From assembly GCA_041481485.1 (NCBI GenBank), contig JBGPBY010000320.1, forward strand, positions 1 through 8,527: DNA of 8,527 nucleotides. Reading direction: 5' to 3'. The notes under the pieces were generated by a model, which had not been told where the DNA came from, made no database searches, and worked only from the letters and a program-made list of their open reading frames with translations. The position numbers and the translations under genes were made by a program. Below, piece by piece: positions 1 through 4,956 of the stretch (the stretch's first letter is position 1; the number at the start of each line of letters is the position of its first letter). The stretch is from JBGPBY01 sp041481485 (GTDB lineage: Bacteria; Acidobacteriota; Terriglobia; 20CM-2-55-15).

Positions 1-138
1 AGAGAATCAGAGAACGCCCGTCTGAAGAAAGAAGAAAACGCGATCAAAGAAGATCTTAAGGCTTCTCGCAAGCAGTTGGACGACCTGCTTCTTCCGAACG
101 CACCCGCCGTTTCTGGAAAGAATTATCAGCACGTATAG
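1..138 (+). CDS. C-terminal end of a coiled-coil protein (partial)
   Basis: The first reading frame is open from the left edge to TAG at 136-138 and gives 45 residues. The visible piece is very rich in Glu, Lys, Asp and Arg, with hydrophobics at heptad-like spacing (ARLKKEENAIKEDLKASRKQ), then LDDLLLP and a short polar tail ending in NYQHV. This is what the end of a coiled-coil segment looks like. The start and most of the protein lie outside the window, so family and function cannot be named. A second frame becomes protein-like just before this stop (see the next entry), so the TAG may be the result of a one-base change and the original protein may have been longer. Coding character is fairly convincing; identity is unknown. 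Confidence 0.4.
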   Translation, partial: RESENARLKKEENAIKEDLKASRKQLDDLLLPNAPAVSGKNYQHV

Positions 139-304
139 CGAGATTACATATCTGCCGCCAGACAAAGAGCTGCGAGTTGAATCCAGCGCTTTCGTGAACG
201 TAAAGAAACGTACTGCACATTTGACGCAGCAACGCGAACGTGAAGTAAAAGATCGTCCCAGCCTTCGCGGCGAGGCACCAGCATGTGAGGAGGAACCATT
301 GTGA
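137..304 (+). other. Out-of-frame protein-like segment ending in a GTGA overlap
   Basis: In the frame that starts at 137 the DNA reads SEITYLPPDKELRV, then a Lys/Arg/Glu-rich stretch, and ends EEEPL at TGA 302-304. This frame is open back to 26 but has no good start codon; the only one in its second half is GTG at 194. The stop overlaps the GTG of the following ORF by four bases (GTGA, 301-304), an arrangement typical of translationally coupled genes. I infer that this may be the original continuation of the coiled-coil gene at 1-138, with a one-base frameshift between about 95 and 137. It could also be chance openness. No family is recognised. Confidence 0.22.
288..294 (+). promoter_or_regulatory. 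Strong Shine-Dalgarno for the GTG at 301
   Basis: AGGAGGA at 288-294 is a near-perfect anti-16S match and lies six bases before GTG 301. It supports that GTG as a real or former start, even though the ORF that follows lacks the first ~110 residues usual for a phosphoribosyltransferase. Confidence 0.45.
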
Positions 305-759
305 CGTTCCCTAAAGGTGATCCTCGAACCACGCACCCGCCAGGCGCTAAGGAAGCGCAACGGCGACGGGCGTTGTTTCTACAAGGCCGGCCCCCCAGTG
401 AAGTAAGAGACAAAATCGCAATCATCGTCGATGATGGCTTAGCGACGGGATTGGCCATGCTTGCAGCGATCCACGAAATACGGAAGCGTGAATCATGGCT
501 TCCGATTATTTTTCACACGGAACCCGGCCCGTGGCAATTCACCGTGATGTATTCGAACACGGGACTGGCTCATCGACTCGGCCGCACTCACGATTGGGTG
601 GTCATTTTCTTTAGTCGAGACCACAGCGAAGATGGGCAATCCACCGTGGTCACCGAATCTCGAGGACAGCTTTGCGGCCGGCGAGTGGTTCGCGGGCGCG
701 AGGGCGAATGTGAAGCGTATTATCACACGCCGCTTCAACTCACCCTGGGCGTTGCATAG
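301..759 (+). CDS. Chimeric ORF: phosphoribosyltransferase core joined to a HhH-protein C-terminal-like domain
   Basis: The 152-residue ORF has two halves that do not belong together. Residues 18-63 match the middle of type I phosphoribosyltransferases of the kind often found in bacterial stress clusters: an E-x-x-RRR-ALF-x-x-GRPP lead-in, then the PRPP-binding strand and loop VDDGLATG (43-50) and a following helix. The last Thr expected in the TGxT part of the loop is replaced (TGLA). About 110 N-terminal residues and the last strands of the fold are missing. From about residue 65 the sequence changes to a conserved-looking module (HTEPGPWQF, SNTGLAHRLGRTHDWVV, TVVTE, GRRVVRGRE-x-EC-x-x-YY). 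From memory this resembles the C-terminal domain of helix-hairpin-helix DNA-binding proteins; I am only moderately sure of that. The join is in frame near 487-495. A fused hydrolytic or transferase function is unlikely; I read it as two gene remnants that happen to share a frame, with a good ribosome binding site upstream. Confidence 0.6.
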   Translation: MTFPKGDPRTTHPPGAKEAQRRRALFLQGRPPSEVRDKIAIIVDDGLATGLAMLAAIHEIRKRESWLPIIFHTEPGPWQFTVMYSNTGLAHRLGRTHDWVVIFFSRDHSEDGQSTVVTESRGQLCGRRVVRGREGECEAYYHTPLQLTLGVA

Positions 760-883
760 TGTCCACATGCTTGAAGGTTCCGCGGTTCAGTACGCTGTCC
801 GCCGTCCAGGTTCAGCAAATTGGGACAGCGCGCAGCTTCTCGATTCGACAAAGCAAAAGTAATTGAAGTCTGACAGGGCTGAA

Positions 884-1069
884 TCATTCCTCTTCGCCGG
901 TTTCTGGCGTTTCCACACTAGCAGAGTCTCTGAGATAGAGTTGTTCGGTAACGAGCGATCGTAGCCAGGATTGTGCATTCGGCGACAGCTCGTTGTAAAT
1001 CACGCCGAACTGTTCGGCCTGCTTCTCGATTTCCATTCGGATTGTTTCTTCCATAATTTCCCTGCGCAT
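884..1069 (-). CDS. Small acidic hypothetical protein (61 aa)
   Basis: ATG is at 1067-1069 and TGA at 884-886. On the minus strand GGAAGGAG lies eight bases upstream of this ATG, a good ribosome binding site, and the ATG overlaps the TGA of the ORF before it (TGATG), which suggests translational coupling. The product has an amphipathic helical N-terminal half (IRMEIEKQAEQFGVIYNEL), a short middle (SPNAQSWLRSLVTEQLYLRD) and an acidic tail ending in EEE. No signal peptide, membrane segment or known motif is visible and I do not recognise a family. Its helix-rich, charged composition would suit a small cytosolic partner or regulator, but this is only a guess. Confidence 0.5.
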   Translation of the reverse strand: MRREIMEETIRMEIEKQAEQFGVIYNELSPNAQSWLRSLVTEQLYLRDSASVETPETGEEE

Positions 1070-1290
1070 CAACCGGACTCCTTCCTTTGTACTGATTGTT
1101 TAACTCGCACGCGTGAAGCATCTTCGAACCATGCCGCAGGATCAACAGGCTGGATTCTGCCGCCATCCGTTAAGGCGCCGGAATATAAAGACGGTCCGAG
1201 CTTGTCATAAGCCTCTCTTATTTTGGCGATGAACGCGATTCGCTTTAGGCCTGGCGATTGCGCTTCCCTGTTATCCGCAGTGCAACACAC
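1069..1290 (-). CDS. Small hypothetical protein (up to 73 aa), coupled to the next ORF
   Basis: The minus-strand frame runs from GTG at 1288-1290 to TGA at 1069-1071. The most protein-like part is residues 16-56, with RIAFIAKIREAYDKLG followed by PVDPAAWFEDASRV. The GTG has no Shine-Dalgarno, and the frame is open further upstream without a good start, so the true N-terminus is uncertain or lost. The TGA shares two bases with the ATG of the downstream 61-residue ORF, and that ORF's ribosome binding site lies within this one. The pair may be a tiny operon or the tail of a decayed gene whose front is the segment at 1245-1406. No family recognised. Confidence 0.38.
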   Translation of the reverse strand: MCCTADNREAQSPGLKRIAFIAKIREAYDKLGPSLYSGALTDGGRIQPVDPAAWFEDASRVRVKQSVQRKESG

Positions 1291-1406
1291 TTTCGGTTGT
1301 CGACGAAAGGAAAACCCTTGAGGAATCGAAAATCTTCTCTTATCCGATCAGAAATCAGGTCCCCCATGGCCTGGACTTGCTCGCGTGCCAACTGCAGGTG
1401 TTCTCA
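1245..1406 (-). pseudogene. Possible remnant reading frame interrupted by TGA
   Basis: On the minus strand, after a TGA at 1404-1406, the frame reads EHLQLAREQVQAMGD, then ISDRIREDFRFLKGF, then VDNRKCVALRITGKR, and ends at TAA 1245-1247. An ATG at 1365-1367 would give 40 residues, without a ribosome binding site. Just upstream in the same frame the DNA reads FRREQRV before the TGA; a CGA-to-TGA change would join the two into one helical stretch. The composition is protein-like, but no family is recognised and the gene, if it was one, is broken. Confidence 0.2.
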
Positions 1407-1465
1407 TACGCGTTGTTCCCGCCGAAAACCATATTCCCCGTGCTGCGTGATCATCCTTGATTCCA

Positions 1466-1897
1466 ATGTTCGCGATGTTCGTGTGTCTGATTGGCCTACG
1501 TGAATCGTCAGCGCAGCAACTGCATGGTTTCGTGACGGGAGGCATACATTCCGATGGACAAAAACGCTACGAACAGCACTATCCCGGAGTCGGCGGCGGC
1601 GTGCTATTTGCCATGATGAAATCGAGGTTCGAGCTGGGTGGGCAAGGTGACTTCGTCCTTTCAGGTGGCTATGCAAGTGGACGCGGCGGTCCCGTCGGGC
1701 AGTTGAATTTCATTCGCAATCGAGCCCTTCGGCCATTTGCCATCGCTGGAGTTGCGCGGGGAGAGAACTCCGGACCGATGTTCGGCGCGGGCGTGGAATT
1801 GTGGTCGCGGGGTCGAGTTCGAGTCAGCGCGCACGATTACCTCGCAGCGGCTACGCTACACCAGGCGTCGGTTCAATTTGGAATCTCCTGGCGTTGA
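1466..1897 (+). CDS. Small exported outer-membrane beta-barrel-like protein
   Basis: The product (143 residues from ATG 1466) starts with a short hydrophobic segment, MFAMFVCLIGLRESSAQQ, with a plausible signal peptidase I site after SSA. The rest is Gly-rich with alternating polar and hydrophobic residues: FVTGGIHSDG, YPGVGGGVLFAM, FELGGQGDF, a central Gly-rich turn, RPFAIAGVARGE, GAGVELW and a last strand VQFGISWR. Such terminal strands ending in an aromatic residue are usual for small membrane-inserted barrels with a porin or OmpA-like fold, so the outer membrane is the likely location. TTG at 1457 is an alternative start. There is an in-frame TGA at 1448-1450, no basic n-region before the hydrophobic core and no visible ribosome binding site, so the extreme 5' end may have been lost. 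Ligand or role unknown. Confidence 0.65.
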   Translation: MFAMFVCLIGLRESSAQQLHGFVTGGIHSDGQKRYEQHYPGVGGGVLFAMMKSRFELGGQGDFVLSGGYASGRGGPVGQLNFIRNRALRPFAIAGVARGENSGPMFGAGVELWSRGRVRVSAHDYLAAATLHQASVQFGISWR

Positions 1898-1909
1898 CTT
1901 TCCATTGCG

Positions 1910-2106
1910 GTGGATCGCTTCATCATTACAAATGATCGGGCCGAACCTTCGGAAGTCATCGACGTTATCAAAGGGACCTTCTATCATTGATCGTGCCGGT
2001 CACGTTTATCCGGCAGTATGTACGGAAACTCAACGTCGAATACCTGCGGGACCAGATTTATCTGGATCCGCACCCCAACGAGCTGAACTTATTGAACCAA
2101 CCCTGA
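1910..2106 (+). pseudogene. Two out-of-frame protein-like pieces between genes
   Basis: This spacer between the barrel-like gene and the lipocalin holds two short segments that look like coding sequence but lie in different frames. The first runs from GTG 1910 to TGA 1988-1990 (VDRFIITNDRAEPSEVIDVI, then KGTFYH). The second runs from about 1990 to TGA 2104-2106 and includes FIRQYVRKLNVEYLRDQIYL followed by DPHPNELNLLNQ. Read with a frameshift near 1983-1990 they would form one ~65-residue C-terminal part of a protein. I do not recognise the family, and each piece is short enough to be chance. Confidence 0.25.
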
Positions 2107-2126
2107 CGCCGATCGAGTCTTGAGTG

Positions 2127-2738
2127 ATGAATAAAAGAATGGTACTGATCGCCGCTTGCCTCGCTACGCTGTCCGCAATCGTTCTTGTGAGTGCCGCCCA
2201 GGGCAAGCGCCCGTTGCGCGTAGTTCCCGAGGTGGATCTCGCTCGCTATGCGGGACAGTGGTACGAGATCGCCCGGTTTCCTAATCGCTTTCAGAAACAG
2301 TGCGCCGGAGAAGTAACAGCGCAATACACGTTGCAGCCCAGCGGAAAGATTTCTGTGCTCAATCGCTGCCGGCTGGAAAACGGAAAGCAGATCCAGGCAG
2401 AGGGTGTGGCGCGTGTTGCCGGCAAAGGACAACCGAATTCGATCCTCAAGGTGCGGTTCGCCCCAGCTTTTCTTTCGTTCATTCCGCAGGTTTGGGGAGA
2501 AACAACGGGAAAAGAATCTGACGAGTGCCGATTCGGCAATGATCTGTGGGGGCAGGAAAACCGATCGAACTGGCTCCCACTGACGCTGACGGCCGGCGAC
2601 GGCCCGTTAAGCGCCAAGTCGAGCGCGAGATTGTCATTGAAGCGCCGGACTGGGCCGTATTCAGAGCGATTTGCCGCGTGGGCGGCGGACACGGATGGTA
2701 CGCGGGGGACTGGCTCTGGAGAATTCGCGGTTGGATAG
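2127..2738 (+). CDS. Bacterial lipocalin (Blc family), 3' end replaced by out-of-frame DNA
   Basis: A signal peptide (MNKRMVLIAACLATLSAIVL, cleavage likely near SAA-QG) leads into a clear Blc-type lipocalin: the signature YAGQWYEIARFPNRF at residues 41-55 with the invariant G-x-W, then YTLQPSGKISVLNRC, the SILKVRF strand and FIPQVWG at 118-124. Lipocalins of this group bind lipids or other small hydrophobic ligands at the cell envelope. No lipobox is evident, so the product would be periplasmic rather than a lipoprotein. Homology stops at about base 2500: the expected YW strand, the buried core and the final YLWILSR-like strand are absent. The remaining ~80 codons are a different frame of the DUF2867 remnant below. 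A protein missing the last strands of its eight-stranded barrel is unlikely to fold normally. ATG 2127 was preferred to GTG 2124; the ribosome binding site is weak. Confidence 0.75.
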   Translation: MNKRMVLIAACLATLSAIVLVSAAQGKRPLRVVPEVDLARYAGQWYEIARFPNRFQKQCAGEVTAQYTLQPSGKISVLNRCRLENGKQIQAEGVARVAGKGQPNSILKVRFAPAFLSFIPQVWGETTGKESDECRFGNDLWGQENRSNWLPLTLTAGDGPLSAKSSARLSLKRRTGPYSERFAAWAADTDGTRGTGSGEFAVG

Positions 2739-2983
2739 ACATTGTGGTTGGTGGCCCCGGCCTCCGTCGCGGCCGCCGGGGATCCGGAGATGGTCCACTA
2801 TGGGGAAGTGCTCGACTTCTGGCGGGTTGTTGGACTGGAACGCGACAGGAGGCTCGTTCTCCAAGCAGAAATGAAGTTGCCCGGCGAAGCGCTGATCGAG
2901 TTTCGCATTCAGGCCCGGGGTGAGTTCCAATGCATGTTGCAGCAACGTGCCCTGTTCCACCCTCGCGGTTTGTTTGGCTCACG
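2546..2983 (+). pseudogene. Remnant of the DUF2867 C-terminal domain of an SDR-family protein
   Basis: In one frame the DNA reads VKRQVEREIVIEAPDW, VFRAICRVGGGHGWYAGDWLW, RIRGWID and GGPGLRRGRR. In the next frame it continues DPEMVHYGEVLDFWRV, LVLQAEMKLPGEALIEFRI and ALFHPRGLFG. Together these follow the order of the DUF2867 domain that forms the C-terminal half of many NAD(P)-binding epimerase-like (short-chain dehydrogenase) proteins. The frame change is explained by one extra G in the run of four at 2778-2781: removing it gives GRRDPE. The whole N-terminal Rossmann part is missing, a TGA at 2540-2542 lies just upstream in frame, and the end after GLFG is also lost. The piece overlaps the out-of-frame tail of the lipocalin, showing a deletion or recombination junction between about 2500 and 2580. 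Confidence 0.72.
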
Positions 2984-3010
2984 GTGCCCAATGTTGAATA
3001 AACCATATGC

Positions 3011-3052
3011 GCTGCCGAATGAACCCGGCAGCCATTTATCCGTTAGAGGTCA
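3011..3052 (+). promoter_or_regulatory. Structured nhaA leader; candidate nhaA-I-type (alkali-metal) riboswitch
   Basis: A perfect seven-base stem, GCTGCCG (3011-3017) with CGGCAGC (3026-3032), closes an eight-base loop AATGAACC. The loop bases TGA-A-CC (3020-3025, one A bulged) can pair with GGTCA at 3048-3052, which covers the core of the nhaA ribosome binding site AGAGGT (3045-3050). This gives a hairpin plus pseudoknot able to hide the Shine-Dalgarno. Conserved RNA motifs upstream of nhaA are known (nhaA-I, reported in Acidobacteria and Proteobacteria and later linked to lithium sensing). I cannot check the consensus here, so the class is inference; the pairing itself is seen in the sequence. 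Confidence 0.45.
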
Positions 3053-3055
3053 GTC

Positions 3056-4216
3056 ATGTCGCGCGGTTCGGTAACCGGGTTGTGGGCGTTTATCATCGAA
3101 AACTGTCTGCTGCTCGTCGGCGGGACAGTGGGGGCGCTGCTCTGGGCCAATATAGATGCTGCTTCGTACGCACGCATTACGCACGCGCTCCATTTTCCGG
3201 TAAATGACATCGGGATGATGTTCTTCTTTGCGATTGCCATGAAGGAAATTGTTGAAGCAACCTTCCCAGGCGGTGCGCTTGCTTCACTCAGACAGGCGGC
3301 CGTCCCGCTTCTTGCGGCAGTTGGCGGAATGGCAGGACCTGCCGCTTTCTATGCGGTCCAGGTGACAATCGCAAACCGGCCGGAGTTAATGCATGGGTGG
3401 GCAATCCCTTGCGCGACGGACATTGCATTCTCTTACATGGCGGCGCGGCTGATCTTCCCCAAAGACCACCCTGCGATCCCATTCCTCTTGTTGCTGGCAG
3501 TCGCCGATGATGCGCTCGGATTGCTTCTTATTGCCTTGTTCTATCCCTCTGCACCGTTGTCTCTCTTCAGTTTTGCTCTGTTCATGATTCCGGCACTGGG
3601 CATTGTGTTTTGGCTGAGACACCGGCGCACGCTCAATTTCTGGGCGTACACGCTCCTCGGAGGCGGCCTCTCATGGTTGGCTTTGTATCTGGGCGGTTTT
3701 CATCCGGCGTTGGCTCTCGTTCCGATCGTGCCTTTTATGCCTCATGAGAAGCGCGATCTTGGATTGTTCAACCCAGCCGAGCATGGTCTCCCTGACACAA
3801 TGAATAGGTTTGAGCACTGGTGGCGTGTACCCGTACAGGTGATCCTCTTGCTTTTCGGCTTCACCAATGCTGGCGTCGCATTTTCCAGCATTGGCCGGGG
3901 GACATGGATAGTGGTATCGGCTCTGATGATTGGTAAGCCGCTCGGTATCCTGCTAACAACGTTTTTGGCTGTGACCTTGGGCCTCCGTGCGCCCGGTGGA
4001 CTAAGCTACTTTCACACATTAGTGGTTGGACTCGCCGCCGGAGTCGGCTTTACGGTCGCCCTATTTTTCGCGACTGCAGCATTTCCGGACGGCAATACCC
4101 TCGATGAGGTTAAGATGGGGGCTTTGCTTAGCCTTGCCGCTTTGCCCCTTGCCGTGATTGCGGGACGAGCGGCGGGACTTCACCCGAACCGCAGCACAGC
4201 GGAAAAGCGTAGTTAG
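3056..4216 (+). CDS. nhaA: Na+/H+ antiporter NhaA (divergent subfamily)
   Basis: A 386-residue inner-membrane protein with the length and order of NhaA, which exports Na+ or Li+ in exchange for protons and so controls sodium level and internal pH. The ion-binding aspartate pair is present (LAVADDALGLLLIALFYP, D151-D152, matching D163-D164 of E. coli), as are the TM4 motif GWAIPCATDIAF (D122, matching D133) and the TM10 lysine in IGKPLGI (K294, matching K300). ALASLRQAAVPLLAAVGGM at 74-92 and GVGFTVALFFATAAF near the end are also typical. The region that in E. coli carries the pH-sensing EVKRE motif reads MKEIVEATFPGG instead, so pH control may differ. AGAGGT lies five bases before ATG 3056. 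There is no partner gene; the structured leader suggests control at translation. The gene looks intact amid decayed neighbours. Confidence 0.95.
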   Translation: MSRGSVTGLWAFIIENCLLLVGGTVGALLWANIDAASYARITHALHFPVNDIGMMFFFAIAMKEIVEATFPGGALASLRQAAVPLLAAVGGMAGPAAFYAVQVTIANRPELMHGWAIPCATDIAFSYMAARLIFPKDHPAIPFLLLLAVADDALGLLLIALFYPSAPLSLFSFALFMIPALGIVFWLRHRRTLNFWAYTLLGGGLSWLALYLGGFHPALALVPIVPFMPHEKRDLGLFNPAEHGLPDTMNRFEHWWRVPVQVILLLFGFTNAGVAFSSIGRGTWIVVSALMIGKPLGILLTTFLAVTLGLRAPGGLSYFHTLVVGLAAGVGFTVALFFATAAFPDGNTLDEVKMGALLSLAALPLAVIAGRAAGLHPNRSTAEKRS

Positions 4217-4246
4217 CAACAGTCTTCGAAACTCAAAGGCTCTATT

Positions 4247-4300
4247 GGGCTGGTGTGAGCACGGATACCTGAGGGGTATATGTTGAGTTGAACCCAGCCC
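4247..4300 (+). repeat. Nested inverted repeat after nhaA
   Basis: GGGCTGG at 4247-4253 is complementary to CCAGCCC at 4294-4300. Inside the 40-base loop a smaller hairpin, ATACC-TGAGG-GGTAT (4265-4279), can form. No T-run follows, so it is not a standard intrinsic terminator. It may end or process the nhaA transcript or lie in the leader of the next operon. The rest of the 4217-4424 spacer shows no gene; a palindromic TTTAATTAAA lies at 4401-4410 just before the next ribosome binding site. Confidence 0.35.
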
Positions 4301-4424
4301 CGTCATTTCAACAGACGTTCCTGCTCTTATCTACACGGTGCCCGCGGCGGTTGGAGGTTAGCCTGACAGTCTTGAAGAGGATGACTTACTGTGCAGGGAA
4401 TTTAATTAAAGGGAGAAGAAGACA

Positions 4425-4943
4425 GTGAAGAAAATGGCGACTTGCATAGCGTTGGTTTGCCTGACATCGGCTGTGGCAGTGGCAGGTCAGCAGAACACCA
4501 CGCTGATCATGAATTTTTTTCGCATTAATACCGAATTCTGTACTGGCGGTCAACCCACCATTGAGCAATTGTCGGCGCTGAAGGCCGACGGCGTGAAAAC
4601 GATTATCAACCTGCGCACTCCAATGGAATACGATCCGGCTCCGGAAATCGCAAAGGCGAAAGAACTGGGACTGCGTTACTTCAATATCCCCGTTGCATCA
4701 TCAGGTCCTAAAGACGAACAAGTCGTCGAGTTTCTGAAACTCACGGACGATCCCCAGAATCGCCCGGCATTTATTCACTGCGCGTCGGCCAACCGCGTGG
4801 GCGCGTTTACGATGATCCGCCGCGTATTGCGCGACAACTGGACAATGGAAGCCGCGAAGGCCGAAGCTGACAAGATCGGATTGCGCTCCCAGAATCTGGT
4901 TGATTTTGCGACCCAGTACATTCAGAAGAACAAGAAGCAATAA
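4425..4943 (+). CDS. Exported DUF442/PTP-like protein with a Cys-x4-Arg active loop
   Basis: The 172-residue product has a signal peptide (MKKMATCIALVCLTSAVAVA, cleavage about residue 20) and one domain of the dual-specificity-phosphatase-like group that includes DUF442 (the N-terminal domain of Blh-type sulfide-handling proteins). Visible features are GGQPTIEQLSALKADGVKTI (41-60), INLRTPMEYD, the strand YFNIPV, and the active loop IHCASANRVGAF with H118, C119 and R124. The loop is C-x4-R, one residue shorter than the HC-x5-R loop of true tyrosine phosphatases and of the same length as in rhodaneses, so sulfur transfer is as plausible as phosphate hydrolysis. GTG 4425 follows AGGGAG at 4410-4415; ATG 4434 would remove the basic n-region. 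The next gene starts 13 bases after the stop, so the two are probably one operon acting in the periplasm. Confidence 0.88.
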   Translation: MKKMATCIALVCLTSAVAVAGQQNTTLIMNFFRINTEFCTGGQPTIEQLSALKADGVKTIINLRTPMEYDPAPEIAKAKELGLRYFNIPVASSGPKDEQVVEFLKLTDDPQNRPAFIHCASANRVGAFTMIRRVLRDNWTMEAAKAEADKIGLRSQNLVDFATQYIQKNKKQ

Positions 4944-4953
4944 GGAGAAGGAG
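4942..4953 (+). promoter_or_regulatory. Tandem Shine-Dalgarno of the DsrE-like gene
   Basis: AAGGAG occurs twice in a row (4942-4947 and 4948-4953), overlapping the TAA of the upstream gene. The first copy is nine bases and the second three bases before ATG 4957. The overlap with the stop favours coupled translation of the two genes. Confidence 0.5.
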
Positions 4954-4956
4954 CGT

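Noticed and set aside
7..360. Long minus-strand open frame over the left edge
   Set aside because: It is antisense to the clearly coding coiled-coil end and the PRTase core; its Arg/Ser-rich composition is that of a shadow frame.
632..862. 76-codon plus-strand frame overlapping the end of the chimeric ORF
   Set aside because: Its first half is a shadow of the conserved C-terminal module, it lacks a ribosome binding site, and the 760-862 part shows no recognisable similarity.
2479..3006. 175-codon minus-strand frame opposite the lipocalin end and DUF2867 remnant
   Set aside because: Pro/Arg-rich shadow of the GC-rich DUF2867 codons on the plus strand; no motif or ribosome binding site.
4363..4391. 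CTGACA and TTACTG spaced 17 bases as a promoter for the PTP-like gene
   Set aside because: The -10 match is poor and such partial matches occur by chance.
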